Shown: piece by piece, positions 41,781 through 51,624 of the stretch
Position numbering within the stretch: position 1 is the first letter of the stretch
Layout: each line of letters begins with the position of its first letter
DNA from: Entamoeba invadens IP1
Taxonomy: Eukaryota > Evosea > Mastigamoebida > Endamoebidae
Length of the DNA stretch: 64,000 nt
Assembly: GCF_000330505.1 (NCBI RefSeq)
Contig: NW_004440432.1
Span: forward strand, 65,971-129,970
Direction of reading: 5' to 3'
Translations under genes and position numbers: made by a program
Notes under the pieces: generated by a model
Told to the model about the DNA's origin: nothing
Database searches by the model: none
The model's input: the letters and a program-made list of their open reading frames with translations, nothing else

Positions 41781-42493
41781 TTAATTTATTAGTAAGTAAC
41801 TATTAGTAATAATAATAATTGGTTATTATAGAAACAATAATTATATTAATTATTTTTATATTAATAATAATATTATTATATTATTTCATTGATATAGTAC
41901 AAGTACTATCTAGTTCTTGTATATGGTTATTTTATAATAAAAAGCTATTTGACATATCTACTATAATTTTATAATTATTTTTATTATTAAATTGTTATTG
42001 TGTTATTTAATTAAATATTTTAGTTGATTTATAATAATTTAATAAAATAACAAGGCGATTAATTTCAAACCAATATTTTTCGTAATTTGGTTAAAAATGG
42101 CGAATTGTATTTTTAAAGTGGATCTTCTGTTATACCCAACGAATAGCGATATAAGATCCACACGAGCAAATAAAGTGGACTAAAGAGATTACATTAAGTA
42201 AATAAATGCCGCTTGTCCCCTTTTTATTTTTAATATAATAGATTCTTGCTTTAATACCCGTTCATTATTACAACAATTCAGTACACTACCGATAATAAGA
42301 AATGTAAAAGATAACACACAATAACACCACTTTAAAATGTTAATTATTCCAAAGAATTAGTTCACCAAATTTTGAGAATAAATAATTAAAATAACCCACA
42401 AATTAAATAAGATGAGAATCCAGTGTTGTTACAAGTTCTAATACAAATGAAATGGATAGTAATGAACGTTCCAACCACAAACATTTACAACAA
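41781..42493. other. AT-rich intergenic region between convergent genes
   Basis: This 713-nt region between the 3' ends of the TMK and the zinc-finger gene is A/T-rich, with TAATAATAATAAT tracts. It contains the inverted repeat at 42118-42161 and no coding sequence. Confidence 0.55.
42118..42161. repeat. inverted repeat GTGGATCTT/AAGATCCAC
   Basis: GTGGATCTT at 42118-42126 pairs with AAGATCCAC at 42153-42161 across a 26-nt loop. It lies between two convergent genes and is G/C-richer than its surroundings. The stem is seen; whether it works in RNA 3'-end formation or is a relic of a TIR element is unknown. Confidence 0.5.
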
Positions 42494-43024
42494 TTAATTA
42501 CAATCATATACTAACTCTGTTTTCTCGACTTTAATAAACCTCTTTGGGATAGGGGAGAACGCAGAAGGCACTACTTGTGTGATAAGTGATTGGAAATTGC
42601 ATTGAGTTTTCTTGACATGAATTCTGAGGTGTTTTTTAGCGTCGCTTTTCCTTTTAAAACTAAGTGTACACCCCGGGAAAGGGCATTTGAATGGTTTCTC
42701 ATCGGAGTGGTAGACCATATGAATTTTCAAATCCGTCGCTCGAGCAAACTTTTTGTTACAAAGGGAACAAGAAAATGGTTTGACTCCCGTGTGGATTCTC
42801 ATGTGGATTTCGCACTCAGACTTCCTCAAAAAAGCCTTTCCACAGACGTCACAGACATGTTCTTTCACTGTGGAGTGTCGATTTAAATGGCGAGTTAATG
42901 ACTCTTCGGATAAGTAAGTTTTGCCACACCCCATATATGGGCATACATACTTCCCTTTGACGTCTTTCTTCGAGATGAACTTGTCATAGATTATATTCAC
43001 TGATTGCTCAAGACCGGCTTGCAT
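42494..43024 (-). CDS. C2H2 zinc-finger protein, four fingers
   Basis: The protein has 176 residues with four consecutive C2H2 fingers at about 28-50 (CPYMGCGKTYLS...HLNRH), 58-78 (CDVCGKAFLR...HMRIH), 86-106 (CSLCNKKFAR...HMVYH) and 114-136 (CPFPGCTLSFKR...HLRIH). They are joined by TGVKPF/SDEKPF linkers of the Kruppel type. Fingers 1 and 4 have the CX4C spacing seen in TFIIIA/GLI/ZIC-like fingers. It is a probable sequence-specific DNA-binding regulator in the nucleus. The short N- and C-terminal flanks carry no recognisable effector domain. Confidence 0.87.
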   Translation of the reverse strand: MQAGLEQSVNIIYDKFISKKDVKGKYVCPYMGCGKTYLSEESLTRHLNRHSTVKEHVCDVCGKAFLRKSECEIHMRIHTGVKPFSCSLCNKKFARATDLKIHMVYHSDEKPFKCPFPGCTLSFKRKSDAKKHLRIHVKKTQCNFQSLITQVVPSAFSPIPKRFIKVEKTELVYDCN

Positions 43025-43593
43025 CGTGTGGATTTGATTTTTGTAGTGGTTCGTCTTTTAAAGAGAGACTTGGCTCTCTCACTATATATAGTCCAAAGAG
43101 CCACTCAACACTAATTCAAAAAAAAGAAGCAAAACGCGTTGTCTCCTGTTGTAATGGAGTATTCTTTCCAACATTTTCCTGATATATCCCACAGTGTGTG
43201 CCCATTATTAGTAGTAAATCATATCTAGGAGAACAGAGGAAGCGCTCATTTTTTTATCATTAAAAACAAAGTTATTTTTTATATTGCTTATGATAATCTA
43301 TTCGTCTTAGTTCATTCAATAAAAATATTACTATTCTTAATTTTGTGTTTTGCTTTTTTTCTTATTACTATCAATCAAGAGACACCGAAAAAGAGGCACG
43401 TGCTCCAATACTATTTCGGGATAATTTTCTAACTATTTTTTGAATAGTTTCGACAGATACAAGTTTAAAAATAAAAACTATTTATTAATAACAAAAATAG
43501 TATTATATTTACCTTCATTTGAATTACAGTTTAATAGTATTTAACTAATAATTTTATTATACATTGGTGTAGTGCCATTCTAACACAAACACA
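43025..43593. other. intergenic region upstream of the zinc-finger gene
   Basis: This is a 569-nt spacer. It contains mixed sequence just upstream of the C2H2 gene (promoter region, minus strand), then A/T-rich DNA. No coding frame or repeat was recognised. Confidence 0.5.
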
Positions 43594-45150
43594 TCAAATA
43601 TCAATAAATGGGACTTCCATAAACTCGTTCTCAATCATGTCGAAGCTTTCCTCTTTCATCTTGAGTGACTCGTCCAAGAAAGGTCCAAGTTTGAATGATT
43701 CTGTTTCCAGCAATGTTTTAATAGTTTCTTCAAAACTATTAATTTTAACTATATTCTCTTTTTGTTCATTCACCACTTCCTTCAAACCCAATTTACCATC
43801 TTCAACACTTCGAAGTGTCTCTTCTAACACCGCATTCTCAGTCATATGAGTTTGGAGACTTGCTCTTCGTTGACTTAACTCACTTTTCTGTTTCTTCAGC
43901 TCATCCAACCTCTCAAGTAACTGATTTTTCTTCTGCAGAAGTTCCTCTTCTTTTTCTTTCAATCGAAGTTCTTCCTTTGCATTTTCCTCAGTCAGTTCCT
44001 TCACCTTTTTTTCAAGGTCTTCGTTCTCTTTTTTCATTTCCTCGAGTTTGTCAAACGATTGGAGTGCACTCGTTTTATTCTCCTGTTCCATTAATTGGCT
44101 CCTCAAACTTTCATTGCGCTCCATCGTTGTATTCCACTCCGCGTCTTTGGGGTCCTCCTCAAACCCAAAGAGATCCTGTTGAATTGGTTCCGGCTGTGTT
44201 GTAACAGCAACTTCGTGGTGCACTTCGCTTGTTTGTTCCTGTACAGCTTCTTTGGGGACTTCTTGTATCTCTTTAACTTCAACTGATTGTTGTATTGAAA
44301 CTACCTTTGGACCCTCACTTGTCACTTCGTTTGGACTATTAATAGTGTTCTTGTGTGGGTCGACAAGTTGCGGAGATTTCTTTGGCGACCCCCCAAAGTC
44401 AAATGAGTCATTGCCAAAGTCGTTTTTGAACGCAAAAGAGGTATCAAACCCTATTTGGGTATCCGACGGTGTTGGTGTACTTTCAAACGCAAATGGTTTG
44501 TCAAAGGAAAAGTCTTCTTGTTGTGGATGAGGGGCGTTTTGTAAGAGTTGCGAGTGTTGCGCCTCATTGTTTTGAACATTTTGTTGTTGAGTTTGTTGTT
44601 GAGGAGGGGTGGGTTGAACGGGTTGAGAAATTTGAGGGATGCTTTGTTGTTGCTGTGGCGGGGTTTGTGGTGTGAGTGTTTCTGAAGCAATTTGAATGAG
44701 CAAATCATATTTTGATGCAGACTTTGGTTGAGGCGTTATTGAAGCTTTCTGTGGAGTATTTTGTGTTTGATTAATAGGAGTCGATTGTGTCATTGGCTTA
44801 TCTACATTAATACGTTGAGTTTCCACTGTTTTTTGTTGCAGTTGTGGTTGAGTTGTTTGTTCCAATTGGTTTTGAGTTGATGGGAGTGGTTTTTGATACA
44901 CTGGTTTTTCGATTTTTGAATCTTTTTTAGTCATTGGTGGAGGCATAAATACTTTTTTAATTTTCTTTTCTTCAGTTGTTTTGTTTTGAGGCTGTTGAAC
45001 CAATTGTTCTTGAGGTTGTGATTGTTGTTGGGGCGTTTGTTGACTGAAATTAAATGAGTTGTCGAACCCATTAAAGTTAAATTCGTTTGGTTGTTCTGTT
45101 GGAGAAGGTTGTGAAAATGAGTCTCCAAAAGAAAAATTCGAAGGGAACAT
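43594..45150 (-). CDS. Gln-rich protein with C-terminal coiled coil
   Basis: The protein has 518 residues. Residues 1-~300 are low-complexity Q/P/N/S-rich with phenylalanine spaced in short acidic motifs (FDNSFNF, FSFDKPFAFES, IGFDTSFAF, DSFDFGG), a pattern like disordered FxDxF/NPF-rich endocytic adaptors. Residues ~345-460 are a strong coiled coil (EEMKKENEDLEKKVKELTEE, LQKKNQLLERLDELKKQKSE). The end is acidic (MIENEFMEVPFIDI). No catalytic domain. I do not recognise the family. A vesicle-coat or cytoskeletal adaptor (Ede1/Eps15-like scaffolds have similar composition) is a guess. Confidence 0.7.
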   Translation of the reverse strand: MFPSNFSFGDSFSQPSPTEQPNEFNFNGFDNSFNFSQQTPQQQSQPQEQLVQQPQNKTTEEKKIKKVFMPPPMTKKDSKIEKPVYQKPLPSTQNQLEQTTQPQLQQKTVETQRINVDKPMTQSTPINQTQNTPQKASITPQPKSASKYDLLIQIASETLTPQTPPQQQQSIPQISQPVQPTPPQQQTQQQNVQNNEAQHSQLLQNAPHPQQEDFSFDKPFAFESTPTPSDTQIGFDTSFAFKNDFGNDSFDFGGSPKKSPQLVDPHKNTINSPNEVTSEGPKVVSIQQSVEVKEIQEVPKEAVQEQTSEVHHEVAVTTQPEPIQQDLFGFEEDPKDAEWNTTMERNESLRSQLMEQENKTSALQSFDKLEEMKKENEDLEKKVKELTEENAKEELRLKEKEEELLQKKNQLLERLDELKKQKSELSQRRASLQTHMTENAVLEETLRSVEDGKLGLKEVVNEQKENIVKINSFEETIKTLLETESFKLGPFLDESLKMKEESFDMIENEFMEVPFIDI

Positions 45151-45598
45151 TGAATTTATAGTTCTGTTCGATTTATTATTTATCCACAGAATTCTATTCT
45201 ACTGAAAAAGAATTGGATAAAAAAATTTGATAATTAATTTTATTTTAATTTTTTTTTGAAAAATTCTCACTTGTTATTTTTATAATTTATTTTACTATTT
45301 TTTTAAGAAAACAAAATTAATAATAATATCAAAAAATAGTTTATTTTATTGATATTAGAGTTATTTTCTAAACGTTGTACACTTTATGAATCTTAGACTC
45401 ATTTTTCGGATTTTTCTGGTAAATTGGGATATAAGCAAAAATAGCAGCAAATAATAAAAACGTATTTTTGGGAAATTAAGTAATTTTCCCGAATTATTAG
45501 ATAGAAAAATATGGAAAAGAGGGGTGTACAATGTTGGCGGTGTACAAGGTTTATAGCACTGACTCTAACTTTTATTGCTATATTGATAATTAATGTAT

Positions 45599-45816
45599 AG
45601 TTAACGGAAAAAGTGGGATGCTAATCTAAATATTAATTAATTTAATATTATTAATAATAAATAATTGATATAAATTTATTTTGGTTTTTCATTTTATTAA
45701 TTTTTTGATTAATAATTTATATTAAAATTAATAGTAATTTTATTATTTTTCAATTGAAATTAACCAATAGTTACAAGCATCCTCCTTTTTCGAGCATCCC
45801 CATAATTCCTCCTACT
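45599..45816 (+). mobile_element. MITE-like element, copy 2
   Basis: This 218-bp segment is the second copy of the repeat at 23904-24130, in the same orientation, differing by a few substitutions and small indels. It has the same shape: AGTTAACGGAAAAAG at one end, GCATCCTCCTTTTT and CCTCCTACT at the other, with a self-complementary A/T core. It has no coding capacity. It lies 87 bp from the Tc1/mariner-like element. Confidence 0.75.
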
Positions 45817-45902
45817 GTAATCAATAAATTAATAAATTTAATAAGATTACTAATTTTATAGAATAATTTATTTATAATTTTAATTGTTATTAATTTGTTT
45901 TA

Positions 45903-46116
45903 CAGTCATGCGAAAAANNNNNNNNNNNNNNNNNNNNNNNNNNNNNNNNNNNNNNNNNNNNNNNNNNNNNNNNNNNNNNNNNNNNNNNNNNNNNNNNNNN
46001 NNNNNNNNNNNNNNNNNTAACATTTTCTATTTCAGATCATTTGTTTATAGTACTAGAATAGTTCATTACCACCCGAGACAGGTTTTTCCAAACGCGACAG
46101 CTTTTTCGCATGACTG
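45903..46116. mobile_element. Tc1/mariner-like element (ends only, internal gap)
   Basis: CAGTCATGCGAAAAA at 45903 is matched exactly by its reverse complement ending at 46116 (CTTTTTCGCATGACTG). Each end is directly flanked by TA (45901-45902 and 46117-46118). CAGT-starting TIRs with TA target duplications are typical of Tc1/mariner transposons. The interior is mostly the 100-N gap, plus 83 nt of unique right-hand sequence with no coding frame. The true length is unknown; it could be a MITE or a full element. Confidence 0.72.
45918..46017. other. assembly gap of 100 N
   Basis: Exactly 100 N characters are present, the conventional placeholder for a scaffold gap of unknown size. The gap begins inside the left TIR of a transposon-like element, so a repeat caused the break in assembly. 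Confidence 0.98.
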
Positions 46117-47096
46117 TATGATACAATTTAAATAGTCAATTATTGATTTAGTGTTATATTAAATTAAAACTAATAAAATAATTAATTATATAAAAAAATA
46201 TTTTGGTTTTCTAATTTTATTAATAGAGAAAATTGTTTATTTTAACCTTACGAAGTGAAAACTGGATAATTTATATCCTTGATTTTTTCACTTAAAATAA
46301 GTCACTTTTTTTATTTTTGTATTTGAACTAAAAAGATCTTTAATTAAGAACGGCGTGTCAGAAACTAATTTAAATTATGTAAAATTGATAAAAATCGAAG
46401 CGCTCTCATGAAAATTTATGTGTATGTCTCGTAACAGCAAGTGTTGACTATTTTGAACACATGGAAAATAGGAAACATGGGTCTGTAAAGACCAGTAGTT
46501 TGCGCGAAAACTAATCGATTTCGTGTTTTGAATTTATTTTTAATTATTCTAAAAATAAATTATGATCTAGATAAATCTTATCCAGATTTCACCTTTCCAC
46601 AAAAAAAGTTGATTCAGTTGACTTGCTAAGGTTAAACTTTTTTAACATAATGTTTTTGAAAACAAGCGAATTATTTATAAAAATATATGAATTGTTTTTG
46701 TGATTAAAAACATTTTTATTTTTGTATAACCTCGAAATGTTTATAAAAATGTATATGAAATGTAATATTGAGTGTTGAATGGATAATATATTATTATATA
46801 TAATAATATAAGATAAACATTAATAAAATATCACTTGTGTTGATAATCAATGATTATCATTAAATAGCTACAAATTGAATTTTTAAATAATATGTGTTTA
46901 AATTCAAAACCTCAACTCATAGCATTTATATTATTCAATTACAATAAACGTATTAAAATTAAGCAACACACTCTAAGTACTTTATGTTTTTAATTAACTC
47001 GTTTTAAGTCCACAGATAGACATTTTGTACATAAAAAAACACTTTTGTTCATAAAAATTATTAAATATTTTAGCAAATAAAAAATATAAAAACAAA

Positions 47097-47468
47097 GTGG
47101 TAATAGTTTTTCAGTCATTTGCCCTCAAACATAAGAAAATTTCTTTGTTGTCTTTTGAGACAATAGATAATAAGAATTATTTTAATTCGACATTTTATAT
47201 TATCCTTACCATCTTCCCACAAAATCCAAGTAATTATCCTGAATCAACCGCCATTTTTCATACGACTTTTCAACAAAATATATAAAAGAAACTATTTGAA
47301 TTGTTCCCATGTGACTTTGAAAAGAAGACAGTAAAAGTGCCTCTAAAGGCAATGTAAGTTTTTTTATAATATTTCCAGTCAACAAACATTGAACGTATTT
47401 CAAACCAGATCAGAATCTTTCAAGAACACACAAATGAAATAGAAGTCATACAAAAGCTACGAAAATGA
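47097..47468 (+). pseudogene. coding-like remnant, possibly RWD-like
   Basis: The plus strand reads as protein for ~120 codons but with breaks. A block with FYIILTIFPQNPSNYPESTA resembles the 'P..YP' strand of RWD/UEV folds. It is followed by an in-frame TAA (47283-47285), then KKLFELFPCDFEKKTVKVPL, a stop after AAGGCAATG, and finally (47379-47468) a charged helix ISNQIRIFQEHTNEIEVIQK ending TGA. No set of GTTTGT introns joins these cleanly, and I see no start. It could be a decayed gene or a gene with unusual introns. The RWD idea is weak. Confidence 0.25.
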
Positions 47469-47540
47469 AGTTAAAAAAACCATTTTAAAAAACCAACGAA
47501 CAAGATTCACAATGAAATTACAAGCAGTGATACCACACAA

Positions 47541-47993
47541 TCACCAGAGTTTCCCCCCTGAGACGACAGCATAATTATTTTTGTCGGCCGCATAGAAACA
47601 CGAGATTTTTTGATTTGCTCCGATAGTCTTAAATCTGTTTCTAATAGACCTTGCCGTGCGCCCCGATAAACTTTCAGCTATTTTGCTCCACTTCTTGCCA
47701 AGCACATAAAATGAGTTGCATATGATTTTGTCCTCATAATGGGTGAACGGACGTTTGTCGATATTTGGGCAGATGTGATTGACGTACCGCTCTCTGCATT
47801 GTTTTCTTGAACGAGTGCCGACCAACTTGGCGACCTCGACCCATTGTTTAGTCCCCAACGCTTCAACAGCTTTTAAGAGCATTCGGTCCTCTTCTTCCGT
47901 CCAAGTGATCCCAACTTTCCTTTGCCGCTTCATCTTCTCACAGTCGGAGACGTGTGACGATTCAATGATGACGCTCGAGGACTCGGTCTGCAT
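47541..47993 (-). CDS. R2R3 Myb/SANT DNA-binding protein
   Basis: The protein has 150 residues with two Myb repeats. R2 is at ~25-75 (ITWTEEEDRMLLKAVEALG, QWVEVAKLVGTRSRKQCRER) and R3 at ~80-125 (FTHYEDKIICNSFYVLG, KWSKIAESLSGRTARSIRNR). The regularly spaced Trp/aromatic residues and the recognition-helix patterns (RSRKQCRERY; RTARSIRNRF) are clear. The N-terminal ~20 residues are Ser-rich and polar. Small two-repeat Myb proteins are a known class of Entamoeba transcription regulators, some linked to stage conversion. The specific target is unknown. The start is ATG 47993. Confidence 0.87.
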   Translation of the reverse strand: MQTESSSVIIESSHVSDCEKMKRQRKVGITWTEEEDRMLLKAVEALGTKQWVEVAKLVGTRSRKQCRERYVNHICPNIDKRPFTHYEDKIICNSFYVLGKKWSKIAESLSGRTARSIRNRFKTIGANQKISCFYAADKNNYAVVSGGKLW

Positions 47994-49864
47994 CTGCTGA
48001 CTGATTCCACGGAGTTCGCATTAAATACCCGCAAACCTGTTTTTCATTTTTGGAATTTTGGTGTGGTGTTTTTTCTTTTGAAATAAATCTGTTTTTGGAT
48101 TGCAATAGTGTGGAAGTCTCAATTTTCCTCTGAAGTCCCCGACTTATTGGGATCCGGGGCGCAAAATTCTCTTTGAAACTCCCACCCTTTTGGCGCGAAA
48201 AGAACATTCGCCTCACAAGTCTTTCTTGTTTTTTGAGTCGCTTGCACAACCCTAGCAAATCGCATTAGTTGCAGAGTTTTGGCTCGGCGGGAAACACTAA
48301 TCAAAAGTATCAATTGTATTATAATTAATAGTATATAATCTATTGTATATAATACATTTATACTATTTAGGAAATGTCGAACGAAAAAGGTGTTTATTTT
48401 TTCACTACTCCAGTGTAAAAGACTGCGGAAACGCCGAAAAAGGGTTTTCTGTTCTTTACAAAATTAGACATTCTATTGTAACTTTTGTTGAAGTGTGTCT
48501 TTATTGATAATGACGTGGCGCACGATACTCGGTTTTGAACGGTATTGGGCAAAATAGCATGGGTTTCACACTTGTGGCATTATGCATCACATAACATTGA
48601 TTTATAAATGAGACGTGTACATATAAAGATCAAAATGTACCTTTTGATATATTTGCGATGTTGCGCGACATCACCCCTAGGTCCTTAAAAAGGGAAAAAC
48701 AATTGAAAATAATGAAAACTATTAATACCACAACGAAAAGTTCTTTAAAAATATCAAAAGTGCCCAACTTGATGAGACAAAAAGACTTAAACTTGCACGT
48801 GTTTTCTTTGTTTCTTCTAAGTAAGAGTTTTACGATTGTTCGTCTGGTGGTGTTTCTTATAAATTGTTTTTCTTTTCATTCGGCAACTGATTAAAACCAT
48901 TGGAGAATCTTATTAATATCGAAGAACAAACTTATTAGTAAAAATACGATGTATTATATGGACAGTTTTGCGCTGTACTATATTGTACTACGTCTTTTTT
49001 GCCGTTCTCTTCATGTTAGTTATCAGACCAAAACCATTCTTTTACAATAAGAATAGAAAATGTCCTTCTTTCTTCACATCCTTTCAATTTCTTTGTTTAC
49101 TCTATAGTTTACTTCACTAAGTAGGTACTAGTTTTGAATCATTTAAAACTATGATATGTTTACTATTCCTGTATTATTCACAAACCAAATCAACATCAAT
49201 TCACCCAAATCACGAACAAAACCGTAACAACACAACAAAAAAATTGCCCACCGATTTTTCGTTCCCGACAAACTTTTCCGCGCTATTTCGGGCCTCTCAA
49301 AATGATTTTTTTGCTTTTTGAATAACCTCTTTTTTTATTCCGTTAAAATATCAATTGCGGCGTTTTCCCGGTTTATCACACAAAAACAACTCTTTTATCA
49401 GACATTTAAACACCATTCGTTGATCTGAAAAAAAACGAAAAAAGTTTCAATTTGCGATGGAATTCCTTTCTTTTCTTACCAAAACGCTTTATTGGAAACT
49501 CATTTCCATAAGAGTTTCAATTTCCACGTGTTTTGCCTATTTTTGTCCCTTATCTTTTTCCCGCTCAACTCCGTCTTTTTCGCCAAAAATAAAAACATTT
49601 GAGCCCTCAAAGCAAGCTTCATCGCCAACAACTTCTTTCGTTTGTTCTCCTTTTTTTCAACAAAAATTCAACTCAATGAATTTTGATTCCTAACGGAAGT
49701 TTTTATCCTATTAAAAAAATTAAAAAAGTTTATTATTTTTATATTTTATTGTAACCATATTATAATTCTATATTTTAACTATTCTTCAATAGTTAAAATA
49801 TAAAATGGAAGTAAATGAACATACAGAAAACAGAACCTCAATCCACAGACTCCATTACCAAACA
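47994..49864. other. gene-poor intergenic region
   Basis: This 1.9-kb region lies between the 5' end of the Myb gene and the 3' end of the FHA kinase gene (both minus). The first 300 nt are of mixed composition and presumably the Myb promoter, with open frames that look random. Frames at 48658-48894 and 49457-49693 are short, compositionally biased and unconvincing. The rest is A/T-rich. No RNA gene was recognised. Confidence 0.5.
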
Positions 49865-51624
49865 CTACGCTTCTATCTTTTCCACCTTTTCCATCGGCGC
49901 CACTTCCTTCGCTTTCGTAGCTTCGATCTTTTTGTCGAGTTCTTCTGTATCGTCTTCTGATGTTGTATTTGCATTCCTTTCGAGTAGTTCGACATAAGCA
50001 GTTGGGGGTTTAATCTCTCTTGGATTGCTTTCCATGTTCTTTGTTTTCTCGGGCTCCTGTTCTCTCTCTTTAATCGTCTCTTCGATAATCTTGACCGCTT
50101 CTTTCATTCGTGTTACCTCATTTTTGCCGCCATACACGCTCGCAGTGTTTTCGTCCTCCGCAAGTCCCTTCAGAGATGCAATCAACACATTGACGCTCTT
50201 AAAGAATGGCATTTCCATGATCTCAAACGCCTCCGGGCGATCCACTTCTGTGTACTGTAGAATGGAGTGGACAGTGTATTTGACATCGTTCGCCCCCTCC
50301 TTCGATTTAAAGTGTTGTTCTTCGTATGGGAAGAAATTCCCTTCCTTCATCGCTTGGAACAGATCAGTCATCCCGCAGTCCTCATCCGACGTATCAGTCG
50401 GCGTAAATGGCAGTTTCCCTGTGAAGACCTGATACAGAATAATGCCAATCGCCCAGCAATCGTTCTTCTTAGCATCGTACGTCTTGTCGTTTTCTGTTTG
50501 TACTCTGACGATCTCCGGTGACATGTACGCCGGGGTCCCACAAAACGTGTTCGTTTTATTCAAAAGATTTGCCATGATCCCCGTCCCAAAATCAGTGATC
50601 TTCACCCAATCGGAGTTTTGGCGCGCTAACAAGATGTTGTCCGGTTTCAAGTCGCGATGGACTACCTTTTTCGAATGCATATACCTCACTCCTTGGACTA
50701 TTTGATACATTATAAGACGTGTACGATTCAATGATAGTCCTCCACATCGGTCTATTTCATCTTGTAAAGACCCACCTTCCGCAAGCTCGATAACAAGAAA
50801 CGTCGTAAGTTTGGTCTTCTTATAAGACAACATTGAAACAATATTCGGATGGGCTAGTTCGTTCAAGATCTTCAATTCAGCATCAAAGGCTTCTTCACGT
50901 GAAGACCCAATCGCAGACTCAGAAACTGAATACAACTTCATCGCACCATACACTCCACTCTTGTTGTGTCGGACACGGCGAACAGTCCCAAAAGAACCAT
51001 TCCCTATGCATTTCTGAACAGTAAATTGTGACATCCACTCATGCGCTTGATACCTCTCGTCGTTATACCCAACAAATGTGAACGACAAAGTCCCTTCAAG
51101 TCCTTTAAATCCTAAGCTGATTTCATCGTACGACATTAATCGAATGGATAGACCATACCCAACTGTACGTCCATTCACAAACGTCCCATTTGTACTAAAA
51201 TCAGTAATCTTGTATGTACACTCGGGCGTAAATTCCGGAGTTATAGCAAGGTGAATCGCAGAAATGGTGTTATGAGCATTAACCAACTGTGGGGTCTCTC
51301 GTCCAACAACTGCCTCTTTGTTAATTATTATAGTTTATTATTATTATATCTAATGTATATAATAATTCTCCAATAATATAGTTACTTTTTAGTAACTATA
51401 TTATTATGTTATAGAATATAACACATAAACTGATAAAATATAATATATCTTGAAATGGGTATAATATGAATGCTATTAAATTAATAACAAACTATAAGTC
51501 CATACAGATTAATATCACCACACTTTTGTTTGTCATCCGAAATCAAAATTCCCCACGGTTCTTCGTTTTTTTCTTGAACGCGTTTTGCGAGAGATCGAGG
51601 TGGATTACTATTTGACAGACTCAT
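49865..51624 (-). CDS. FHA-domain Ser/Thr protein kinase (CHK2/Rad53-like), two exons
   Basis: The model is complement(join(49865..51313,51493..51624)), 526 residues. Exon 1 (44 codons) supplies the start of the FHA domain (EEPWGILISDD, as in Rad53/CHK2 'PW..L'). A 179-nt intron (GTTTGT...AAAGAG) interrupts it. Exon 2 continues AVVGRETPQLVNAHN..ISAIHLAI (GR and S..H phosphopeptide-binding residues) and STNGTFVNGR. The kinase (~140-410) has GNGSFGTVRR, GAMKLY, HRDLKPDN, DFG and SPE. A ~100-residue charged tail follows with KIIEETIKEREQEPEKTK. FHA plus kinase in this order is the checkpoint kinase arrangement, so a DNA-damage role is likely but not shown. Without exon 1 the FHA domain would be truncated. 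Confidence 0.83.

Larger units (their letters stand above)
45151..47540. other. gene-poor, repeat-rich interval with assembly gap
   Basis: This is 2.4 kb without a firm gene. In order: A/T-rich DNA, MITE copy 2 (45599-45816), a Tc1/mariner-like TIR element (45903-46116) containing the N gap, a possible decayed TIR element (46241-46636), more A/T-rich DNA, and a coding-like remnant on the plus strand (47097-47468). Confidence 0.6.

Noticed and set aside
47206..47403. Minus-strand 65-codon frame
   Set aside because: The opposite strand reads more protein-like, with a charged helix; this frame has no motif.
47962..48258. Minus-strand frame overlapping the Myb start
   Set aside because: Overlaps the Myb N-terminus in another frame; probably the Myb 5' UTR or promoter.
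48658..48894. Plus-strand 78-codon frame
   Set aside because: Lys/Thr-rich then Phe-rich, no motif, no promoter element, A/T-typical composition.
49457..49693. Plus-strand 78-codon frame
   Set aside because: Ser/Phe-rich random-looking sequence; no signal peptide cleavage pattern or family.
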